NCBI GenBank assembly: GCA_965365445.1
Contig: CBDUBS010000037.1
Span: 1-25,339, forward strand
Reading direction: 5' to 3'
Source of the DNA: CBDUBS01 sp965365445
GTDB taxonomy: Bacteria > Bacteroidota > Rhodothermia > Rhodothermales > DASSAV01
Length of the DNA: 25,339 nt
Shown here: positions 7,367 through 14,430 of the stretch, in pieces
How positions within the stretch are numbered: position 1 is the stretch's first letter
How the letters are laid out: every line of letters starts with the position of its first letter
Made by a program: the position numbers and the translations under genes
The notes under the pieces: generated by a model
What the model was told of the DNA's origin: nothing
Seen by the model: the letters and a program-made list of their open reading frames with translations, nothing else
Databases searched by the model: none

Positions 7367-8623
7367 TCAGGTTTTCTGCTGCTTTTTCTTTGCGGCCGGA
7401 AAAAGGATATTGTTGAGGATGAGGCGGTATCCGGGAGAGCTCTTATGCAGGGCCAGATCGGTAGGAGGGTCGCCTACGAAGTGCTGGTAGTCCTCGGGGT
7501 CGTGGCCGGCGTAAAACGTGACGGTGCCTTCTCCGTACGACGTGTGCAGGTACCGGATTTCATCCCGACCGGGGGCTTCGGCCAGCAGGACGGCTGTAGG
7601 TTTAATGAGGCTTTTCCGAAACGCCGTCGTCTGGCCGACGAAGCCTTTTATGGTGGCTACGTGGTTCTGCGTGAGCATGGTCGGCACGGGGTCCCACCGG
7701 GCGCTGAACTCGAACAGGGTGAAGTAATCCAGCGCCGGGTTGCGTAGCTGCGGGGGAGGGGGGCCCGTATCGATATCCGAGTGCTCGTATTCAGCGGGGT
7801 TGAGTACGGGGGTGAAGTTTTCGAAAACGGTGGTCTGTCCGAAGTCGAGGCGGTTGAGGGCGTCGGGGTCAACCGGGTCGCCGTCGAATTCCGCCGGCAC
7901 GATGTCGGTATGTTCCGCCGCGAGGGCGATGTCGAAGGTGTCGGCCCCGGAACACATGGCGAAAAGGAACCCTCCGCCGCGTACGTACTCCCGGATGGTA
8001 TGCGCCACGGCCAGCTTCAACTCGCTGACTTTCCGGAAACCGAACCGGCGAGCGGCTTCTTCGGCCTGGCGTTGCTGTTCCACATACCACGGCATGGAGC
8101 GGTACTGGATGAACTTTCCGAACTGTCCGGTAAAATCCTCATGGTGCAGGTGCAGCCAGTCGAAATCGGCCAGCTTCCCTTCCAGGATTTCCTCGTCGTA
8201 AACCATTTCGTACGGGACTTCGGCATAGGTCAGCGCCAGCAGCACCGCATCATCCCACGGAAGGGTCTGGTCGGGGGCGTACACGGCAATACGGGGGGCT
8301 TTTTCGAGCCGTACGACAGCGGTATTGGCTCCTTCGCGTTCTACTTCGGCAATGATGCGGGCCGCGTCGGCGCCGCCGAGCGACTCGAACGACACCCCCC
8401 GGATACGCAGCTCTTGCTCGGTGCGCGAGCCGCCGGGCAGCAGGAAGGAGCCGCCCCGGTAGTTGAGCAGCCAGTCCACGGGTTCGCCGCCCTGGATAAC
8501 CCAGAAAGCCGCCCCATAGGCTTTCAGGTGGTCCGTCTGGCGCTCGTCCATCGGGATGAGCACGTCCTGGGCGAAGGCGGGAACGGTCGACAGCAGCAGG
8601 GCGAACGCCGGAAGGTATTTCAT
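7367..8623 (-). CDS. Exported GATase-like protein, often labelled 'asparagine synthetase B' in Bacteroidota
   Basis: The product has 418 residues with a Sec signal peptide (MKYLPAFALLLSTVPAFAQ, cleavage about 19). The mature N-terminus (DVLIPMDERQTDHLKAYGAA, then VDWLLNYRGGSFLL) matches proteins that databases call 'asparagine synthetase B' in Bacteroidota. I see neither the N-terminal Cys2 glutaminase nor the ATP-pyrophosphatase domain of true AsnB, so that name is misleading. From about residue 110 (RIAVYAPDQTLPWDDAVLLA) it reads like a class I glutamine-amidotransferase/BPL_N-like fold. The only cysteine of the protein, Cys224, sits in an elbow-like motif GGGFLFAMCSGADTFDIA. A late His374 lies in GTVTFYAGHDPED, as expected for such folds. 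Catalytic function is unproven. Its start lies 16 bp after the stop of the exported TPR gene, so the two form an operon and may work together in the periplasm. Confidence 0.85.
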   Translation of the reverse strand: MKYLPAFALLLSTVPAFAQDVLIPMDERQTDHLKAYGAAFWVIQGGEPVDWLLNYRGGSFLLPGGSRTEQELRIRGVSFESLGGADAARIIAEVEREGANTAVVRLEKAPRIAVYAPDQTLPWDDAVLLALTYAEVPYEMVYDEEILEGKLADFDWLHLHHEDFTGQFGKFIQYRSMPWYVEQQRQAEEAARRFGFRKVSELKLAVAHTIREYVRGGGFLFAMCSGADTFDIALAAEHTDIVPAEFDGDPVDPDALNRLDFGQTTVFENFTPVLNPAEYEHSDIDTGPPPPQLRNPALDYFTLFEFSARWDPVPTMLTQNHVATIKGFVGQTTAFRKSLIKPTAVLLAEAPGRDEIRYLHTSYGEGTVTFYAGHDPEDYQHFVGDPPTDLALHKSSPGYRLILNNILFPAAKKKQQKT

Positions 8624-8639
8624 CGGAGCGAGGGCTTCC

Positions 8640-10511
8640 TCACGAAACGCCGTCGCCGCGAAGCGCGCGGATACGGGCTCGAGAGGGACTTTCGTACAGG
8701 GAACCGGGGTATTCGGTGAGCAGCCGGGTATAGGCGGCTATGGCCTTCTCCATATCGCGCAGGTCCTGTTCGAACACCTGCGCGGCGTAGAACAGACTGC
8801 GGTCGGCCAGAAAGCTTTCGGGAAACATGGCCGTAACCTCGCCGAAGGCGGTTGCCGCCTCTTCGTAGCGGCCGCTCATGCGAAGGGCCTCCGCCCTCAG
8901 GAACCGGGCGTCGTCGGCTAGCGGGTGGGCGGGAGCTTCCGTAAGGAGCGAATCCAGGGTGCTCATGGCCTCTCGGGGCCGGTTTTGCCGGTTAAGCAGG
9001 TGCGCCCGCGCGTACCGGCGCAGGGGTGTGTTGAGCGAATCCGGCCCGGGGTTTTCGATGAGCACTACCCGTAATTCGATGGCGTCGTTGGCGACGTCGG
9101 TGGAGGTGTTTTCGTTGATGGCTTCAGCGAGGGTACGGGCCGCCTCAAATTCTCCCGCATAGAAATGCAACCGGGCGATTTCGTACCGGGCCGCCTCGGC
9201 CAGCTCGCCGGTACGCAACCGTTCGAGGATGCGGTGGAAAACGAGCTTTGCTTCTTCGAGATCGCCGCGAAGGATGGCCAGGCGCCCCACGTCGAACTCG
9301 GCCTGATCGGTTGCCGGCGACGAAACAGGACTGTTCATTACCTGCCGGAGGGCCATTTCGGCGGCGTCGAGGTTGAAAAACACGTCCCGTTGCAGCGCTC
9401 CGACGCGCCGGAGCACTTCGGGGTACTGGTCGGAATTCGGGTAGCGACTGATGAATAACTGATACGTTTCCAGCGCCTTACGGTAATGAGGCGCGGCCTC
9501 CACCGTAGCGTCGTCGATGGCGATACGCTCGCCCGAAGCCTCCGCCCACTGTTCGTGCAGCCTGCCGATGCCGAGCAGCGCCTCAGCCGCTACCGGAGCG
9601 TCTGCGTGGCGCAGCCGGACCTCCTCGAACGCCTCCAGCGCCACGTCGTAGGCGCCCTGATCGGCTACGTACCGGGCGAACTGGTACAGCCCGTAGCCGC
9701 TTTCTTTCTCGATCCGGTCCAGCGCTCTCCACGTATCGAGCGCTTTACGGTAATCGCGCCCCTCTGTATAGAGCCACCCCAGGATCTCCCTGTAAGCCCG
9801 ATTGAGCGGGGTTTGCCGCACAGCCTTTTCGACCACCGCAATCGAGGTCTGCACCACCTCCGGTTGCTCCGTGAACCGGCTGATGCGGTTGCGTACGAAC
9901 GCCACCTGGCGGCCGTTTTCTTCGAGCAAGTCCAGATAGGCCTGCATGGCCTGGTCGTGCCGGCCGGTCATGTTGTACAGGTAGGCCAGTTCGCCGAGCA
10001 CGCTTGTTCCGGTTTCCGGCAGGTCACGGGCCTTTTCGAGCACCTCGATGGCCCGGTCGAGGAGCCGGACGGCGTACAGCGATTCGAATACGGTACGGTA
10101 AGCCTGCCTGTCTTTCGGGGCGGCGGCCAGCGCTTCGTCCCAGAGCCGGAAGGCGGCGGCTTCATCCCCTTTGAGGTACAGGAGCCGGGCCTTTTCGACC
10201 TGCATTTCCAGCGAGGAACCCGCAGCTTTCATCCGCCGCTCGACGAGCGCTATGGCTTCGTCATACCGCTTTACGGATTCATATGTTGATTTGAGCCGGT
10301 CGTAAAAGGCGGGCGTATCCGGGTACTCGGCGTGCAGATCCTCCAGCAGCCGCAACGCCCGGTCGAACTGGGCCGCGCGGATATACCCCTCGGCAAGTTG
10401 GAACCGGCCTACGGCCGAGCTGTCCGCGATCTGGGCGAAGGACGGCCCGGCGAAAAGGCTCATAACCAGTGAGGCAAGAAGAAAACAGGGTATGCGTGCG
10501 TTATGGGGCAT
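8640..10511 (-). CDS. Exported tetratricopeptide-repeat protein
   Basis: I place the start at ATG 10511 (623 residues), because it gives a clean signal peptide (IPCFLLASLVMSLFAGPSFA, cleavage before QIADSS). The frame is open upstream to 10709, but that extra stretch is basic and unlike an export signal. The rest is helical repeats of TPR type: for example FQLAEGYIRAAQFDRALRLL, FYDRLKSTYESVKRYDEAIA, ARYEIARLHFYAGEFEAART and DDARFLRAEALRMSGRYEEA, plus an Outer-membrane-lipoprotein-like run of repeats near the C-terminus (FLADRSLFYAAQVFEQDL). TPR proteins are scaffolds for protein contacts; the partner is not known. The close downstream gene (16 bp) is the exported GATase-like protein, a natural candidate. 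It is divergent from dxr, with 203 bp between the two starts. Confidence 0.87.
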   Translation of the reverse strand: MPHNARIPCFLLASLVMSLFAGPSFAQIADSSAVGRFQLAEGYIRAAQFDRALRLLEDLHAEYPDTPAFYDRLKSTYESVKRYDEAIALVERRMKAAGSSLEMQVEKARLLYLKGDEAAAFRLWDEALAAAPKDRQAYRTVFESLYAVRLLDRAIEVLEKARDLPETGTSVLGELAYLYNMTGRHDQAMQAYLDLLEENGRQVAFVRNRISRFTEQPEVVQTSIAVVEKAVRQTPLNRAYREILGWLYTEGRDYRKALDTWRALDRIEKESGYGLYQFARYVADQGAYDVALEAFEEVRLRHADAPVAAEALLGIGRLHEQWAEASGERIAIDDATVEAAPHYRKALETYQLFISRYPNSDQYPEVLRRVGALQRDVFFNLDAAEMALRQVMNSPVSSPATDQAEFDVGRLAILRGDLEEAKLVFHRILERLRTGELAEAARYEIARLHFYAGEFEAARTLAEAINENTSTDVANDAIELRVVLIENPGPDSLNTPLRRYARAHLLNRQNRPREAMSTLDSLLTEAPAHPLADDARFLRAEALRMSGRYEEAATAFGEVTAMFPESFLADRSLFYAAQVFEQDLRDMEKAIAAYTRLLTEYPGSLYESPSRARIRALRGDGVS

Positions 10512-10714
10512 GAGCCGTATGCGGAGGCAACTGGGCGGTCGTACAGGTATCAGCAACGGCGCGGTCGGACAAGTGTTTCGGCGCCTCGCTCCCGATTGGA
10601 GGTCCGTAGCCGGGCGGGTTTCATTAATTCGGGACGAAACGGAAGCAAAACGGCGACTGATACGTTTGGCAGTACGGTTCGGCCATTTCGAATATCGCGA
10701 GTTCATCACACCGC

Positions 10715-11914
10715 ATGGGTGCAGCAGGCGTTTCCTCTCAATCGTACGACGGACCGCGCTCCATCGGCATTCTGGGCTCGACCGGCTCCATCGGCACTCA
10801 GACGCTGGATATCGTGCGGCTGTTTCCGGAGCGGTTCCGGGTGCAGGTGCTGGCGGCAGGCGCCCGTACCGAGGAGTTGGCCCGGCAGGCGCTCGAATTT
10901 CGACCGGAGCTCATCGTAATCAGGAATGCCTCCGATGCCGCGGCGCTTCGGGAGCGGCTCTCCGGGGAGGGGATCCGGGTGGCGCACGGAAAAGAGGGAC
11001 TCGTGGAGGCCGCCGCGATGCCCGGAATGGACCTGCTTGTAGCCGCCCTCGTCGGGTTTGCCGGCCTCGAATCGGTGTATGCGGCGCTGGGCGCAGGCAA
11101 GGTGGTGGCCCTGGCGAATAAAGAAGCGCTCGTGGTGGCCGGGAGTATCATGCGTGAGGTTTCCGAGCGGTACGGCGGCCGCCTCCTGCCCGTCGATTCC
11201 GAACACTCCGCCATTTTGCAGTGCATACAGGGCGAGCCGGAACATTCGGTTGAAAGCCTCCAGTTGACGGCTTCGGGAGGGCCGTTTCGCACCCGCCCCC
11301 GGCATACGTTCGGCGCCATCACGCCGGAAGAAGCGCTTCGGCATCCCAACTGGCAGATGGGCGCCAAAGTTACCATCGATTCGGCCACGCTGATGAACAA
11401 GGGGCTGGAGGTGATCGAGGCCCGGTGGCTTTTCGGGATCGAACCCGGCTGCATCGAGGTGCTCGTCCATCCCCAGTCCATCATCCATTCGATGGTGACG
11501 TTCACGGATGGGTCGGCCAAAGCGCAGCTGGGCCTGCCCGATATGCGGATTCCGATACAATATGCGCTCAGTTACCCGGAGCGGTGGGAGGCCCCGCACG
11601 AGCGCATCGATTGGGGCCGGTTTCATGAACTCACGTTCGAGCTTCCCGACTTCGATGCATTCCCCTGCCTTCGGCTGGCCTACGACGCGCTCGCCATGGG
11701 CGGTACGGCGCCGGCCGTCCTCAACGCAGCCAACGAGGTAGCCGTGGCACGTTTTCTGGAGGGCCGGATCCGGTTTACCGACATCCCCGTTCTCGTCGAG
11801 CGAACGCTCGAAAGGCTGGCCGATGCCGGTCCGCCTTCCTACGCCGATCTGTTCGAGATCGACTCACGGGCACGAGGATATGCCAAGGAACTCAACCGGA
11901 CCCCCACGGATTGA
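10715..11914 (+). CDS. dxr: 1-deoxy-D-xylulose 5-phosphate reductoisomerase
   Basis: The product has 399 residues. Dxr converts DXP to 2-C-methyl-D-erythritol 4-phosphate with NADPH, the first committed step of the MEP isoprenoid pathway. The NADPH-binding GSTGSIGTQTLDIV begins at residue 21. ALANKEALVVAG is at 132-143. PVDSEHSAILQC (159-170) supplies metal ligands Asp161 and Glu163. LTASGGPFR (184-192) and HPNWQMGAKVTIDSATLMNK (210-229) with Glu232 complete the active site. All are intact. It heads the plus-strand cluster dxr-rseP-uppS-bamA-ompH-ompH; rseP follows by 64 bp. Together with uppS downstream, it supplies the lipid carrier for cell-wall precursors. The ATG at 10715 fits the usual short N-terminus. 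Confidence 0.98.
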   Translation: MGAAGVSSQSYDGPRSIGILGSTGSIGTQTLDIVRLFPERFRVQVLAAGARTEELARQALEFRPELIVIRNASDAAALRERLSGEGIRVAHGKEGLVEAAAMPGMDLLVAALVGFAGLESVYAALGAGKVVALANKEALVVAGSIMREVSERYGGRLLPVDSEHSAILQCIQGEPEHSVESLQLTASGGPFRTRPRHTFGAITPEEALRHPNWQMGAKVTIDSATLMNKGLEVIEARWLFGIEPGCIEVLVHPQSIIHSMVTFTDGSAKAQLGLPDMRIPIQYALSYPERWEAPHERIDWGRFHELTFELPDFDAFPCLRLAYDALAMGGTAPAVLNAANEVAVARFLEGRIRFTDIPVLVERTLERLADAGPPSYADLFEIDSRARGYAKELNRTPTD

Positions 11915-11978
11915 ACCCTGTTCGCCTCGTTCCGATCTTTCCAGTCGGCCGCGCCCGACGAAAATACGCTTCGTATAG

Positions 11979-13475
11979 ATGGATGCCGTTCTGAACATTC
12001 TCTCGTACGTTTTCTGGGTGATCCTGGCCATCATGATCCTTGTGTTCGTGCATGAGATGGGTCATTTTCTTTTCGCCAAGCTGTTCAAGATGCGGGTGGA
12101 CAGGTTCTCGATCGGCTTTCCCCCCAAGATCGTCGGCCGGAAGTTCGGCGAAACGGAGTACATGATCGGGGCCACTCCACTCGGGGGCTACGTCAAGATT
12201 GCCGGCATGGTAGACGAAAGCCTCGATGACGAGCAGCTCGAATCCGAGCCGCAGCCGTGGGAGTACCGGGCCAAACCGGTCTGGCAACGCATGGTCGTGA
12301 TTACCGCCGGGGTAATCTTCAATGTGCTGCTGGCCTTCGCCATATTCGTCGGCATCAAACTGGCGTATGGTGAGGACTATATCCCCGCCGAAAACGTGCG
12401 CGGGGTATATGTCGCCCAGAACTCCATCGCGTACGATATGGGGCTGCGCACCGGCGACCGCATCCTGGCCGTCTCCGGGAAGCAACTCGACGCCTATTCG
12501 GACTATCTGGCCATGGACGCCCTGCTGGCCGACCCGATGACGATTACCGTGGAGCGTACCGGCGACACGCTCACGTTCGACGGCCCGCACGACATCATGA
12601 CGCAGCTCAACCGGGCCGGCATGGATGGGTTCGGGATAGACCCCAGCCCGACCATCATCGGGCTGATTTCGGAAGGCTCGCCCGCGGAAAAGGCCGGGAT
12701 TCTCCCCGGCGACCGCATCGTAGCCATCGACGGGCAGCCGGTGCGGTTCTGGAACGAAATGGTGCATCTCATACAGAGATCGGAAGGACGGCCCATCGAG
12801 GTGCAGTGGGCCAGGCCGGATTCGCTGGTCGCCTCATCGGCGGAAGCGCCCGTCATGGAAGCGGAACCCCCCGTTCCGGTCATGCGGCCGGATACTTCCA
12901 CCATCCGGGCGCTCGAAGGCGACCGGGCGGCCGTCATCACGCCGAATCCGGCGGGGCACCACCTTTACACGGCCGCCATAACCCCCGTGCGTAACGACGC
13001 CGCCGATACGTACATGCTGGGCATAGGCATCGGCACGCAGGCCATGATGACCCGTGAGTTCGGAGCCCGTCACCGCTCGTATAACCTCGGTACGGCTGTT
13101 ACCTCCGGCCTGGACGACACCTGGACCAACCTCGTCGCCATCTTCACCAGTCTCAAGCGCATCGTCTCCGGGCGGGAGAACGTACGCGAGAACCTGGGCG
13201 GCCCCATCATGATCGCCCGTGTGACGAAGCAGGCCGCCGCCTCCGGCGCCCGCGACTTCTGGAATATCGTCGCCATTCTATCGCTCACGCTCGCGATCAT
13301 GAACATTTTGCCCATCCCCGCATTGGACGGCGGCCATCTGGTTTTTCTCCTGTACGAAGCGGTATCCCGCCGAGAACCTTCGCTGAAAGTGCGTATGGCG
13401 CTTCAGCAAATCGGCATGGTGGTGCTGCTCGTGCTGATGACGTTCCTGATTTTCAATGATATATTGCGGCTGTAA
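11979..13475 (+). CDS. rseP: Intramembrane site-2 zinc metalloprotease RseP
   Basis: The product has 498 residues. The first transmembrane segment carries the zinc motif VFVHEMGHFLFAK (His25, Glu26, His29). The third zinc site is in the late membrane segment, NILPIPALDGGHLVF (Asp450 in LDGGH). Two PDZ domains lie between them: about 137-205 (LRTGDRILAVSGKQL) and about 222-335 (GILPGDRIVAIDGQPV). TM segments are near 8-30, 108-130, 428-446 and 475-495. RseP cuts membrane-spanning anti-sigma factors and leftover signal peptides. The second PDZ domain is interrupted by a Pro/Ala-rich insert of about 40 residues (about 279-322), longer than in the E. coli protein. uppS starts 21 bp after its stop, supporting one transcript. 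Confidence 0.97.
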   Translation: MDAVLNILSYVFWVILAIMILVFVHEMGHFLFAKLFKMRVDRFSIGFPPKIVGRKFGETEYMIGATPLGGYVKIAGMVDESLDDEQLESEPQPWEYRAKPVWQRMVVITAGVIFNVLLAFAIFVGIKLAYGEDYIPAENVRGVYVAQNSIAYDMGLRTGDRILAVSGKQLDAYSDYLAMDALLADPMTITVERTGDTLTFDGPHDIMTQLNRAGMDGFGIDPSPTIIGLISEGSPAEKAGILPGDRIVAIDGQPVRFWNEMVHLIQRSEGRPIEVQWARPDSLVASSAEAPVMEAEPPVPVMRPDTSTIRALEGDRAAVITPNPAGHHLYTAAITPVRNDAADTYMLGIGIGTQAMMTREFGARHRSYNLGTAVTSGLDDTWTNLVAIFTSLKRIVSGRENVRENLGGPIMIARVTKQAAASGARDFWNIVAILSLTLAIMNILPIPALDGGHLVFLLYEAVSRREPSLKVRMALQQIGMVVLLVLMTFLIFNDILRL

Positions 13476-13496
13476 CGCGGCCGTTGAAATAAACAG

Positions 13497-14228
13497 ATGG
13501 AATACCCGGTGCAGGAAACCCGACCTGTTCAGTCCGTAACCACCCCGGAGGATGCCGCCGTACAGGACGCCCTGCGACGCAGGGGCTCTATACCCCGGCA
13601 TATCGCCGTGATCATGGACGGCAACGGGCGGTGGGCGAACGAGCGCGGACAGACGCGCGTAGCCGGGCACAACCAGGGCACGGTGTCCGTTCGGGACGTT
13701 ACCGAAGCGTGCGCCGAGCTGGGAGTCGATTTCCTGACCCTGTACACGTTCAGCACCGAGAACTGGCAGCGGCCCATGCTCGAGGTGGCCGCGCTCATGG
13801 AGCTGCTCGTGTATACCCTGCGGGCCGAGCGGGATACGCTGCTCAAAAACGACATTCGCCTCGTCTCCATCGGGGATCTGTCCAAGCTGCCCACGCAATG
13901 CCGCGCCGAACTACAGGAAACCATAGAAGCCACCGCCGGAAACACACGCATGACGCTGTGCCTGGCTATTTCATATAGCGGCCGCTGGGACATGCTTCAG
14001 GCCGCCCGGCAGATCGCGCACCGGGTTCGGGAAGGCCGGCTCGACCCCGAGGAGGTCACCGAGGAGACGATCGAGAAGCACCTCGTTACCGCCGGTATGC
14101 CGGATCCCGATCTGCTCATCCGGTCCGGCGGGGAATACCGGGTGTCCAACTTCCTGCTCTGGCAGATCGCCTACGAAGCCATACGAAATTACCAGGATCG
14201 GGACCGGCGTTTCGGGAGGGTACACTGA
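13497..14228 (+). CDS. uppS: Undecaprenyl diphosphate synthase-like cis-prenyltransferase with a C-terminal internal deletion
   Basis: The product has 243 residues. UppS condenses isopentenyl-PP onto FPP to make the C55 carrier used for cell-wall and surface-polysaccharide export. The N-terminus is extended by about 25 residues. The core is well conserved: HIAVIMDGNGRWANERG with catalytic Asp41, LTLYTFSTENWQRP, LLIRSGGEYRVSNFLLWQIAY (207-226) with the IPP/Mg residues Glu213, Arg215 and Ser217. At residue 226/227 the usual stretch after WQIAY (in E. coli AELYFTDVLWPDFDEQDF) is missing. The protein jumps directly to EAIRNYQDRDRRFGRV, the normal last helix. The lost segment contains the family's second conserved glutamate (E. 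coli Glu213) and the WPDF motif. The reading frame is kept. It is in operon with rseP (21 bp). Activity is uncertain. Confidence 0.93.
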   Translation: MEYPVQETRPVQSVTTPEDAAVQDALRRRGSIPRHIAVIMDGNGRWANERGQTRVAGHNQGTVSVRDVTEACAELGVDFLTLYTFSTENWQRPMLEVAALMELLVYTLRAERDTLLKNDIRLVSIGDLSKLPTQCRAELQETIEATAGNTRMTLCLAISYSGRWDMLQAARQIAHRVREGRLDPEEVTEETIEKHLVTAGMPDPDLLIRSGGEYRVSNFLLWQIAYEAIRNYQDRDRRFGRVH

Positions 14229-14430
14229 TTTACCCGGCGGACGAATAATAATCCATCATCCCATTCGTTTAACCCTTGCTCCGGAAAAGGACGTCCATGT
14301 AAGCTTTCATGCAGCACATGGCCGTTTCTGGTTGGTTTCTTCATCCGCTGCCCCGGCGACCCCAGAAACCTACCCCGAAGCGGGTCGTTTCTTCTCTGTA
14401 ACTCATTTAGTTTGAAAATAACAGCCTGAT
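14229..14430 (+). promoter_or_regulatory. bamA leader region with competing inverted repeats
   Basis: This 202-bp gap breaks the otherwise tight cluster. CCAGAAAC (14362-14369) is complementary to GTTTCTGG (14324-14331), and the overlapping AGAAACC (14364-14370) is complementary to GGTTTCT (14334-14340), so two hairpins exclude each other. A third GTTTCT copy is at 14387. A 30-codon ORF (14309-14401) spans these repeats and ends 29 bp before the bamA ATG. A TTTAGTTTG at about 14407-14415 could be part of a Bacteroidota-type -7 box. The role is not proven. Confidence 0.35.

Noticed and set aside
7367..8623. The 'asparagine synthetase B'-like gene as the lasso cyclase for the small peptide
   Set aside because: Lasso cyclases have an ATP-pyrophosphatase AsnB domain in the cytosol. 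This protein is exported, lacks that domain and lies 12.7 kb away next to a TPR gene.
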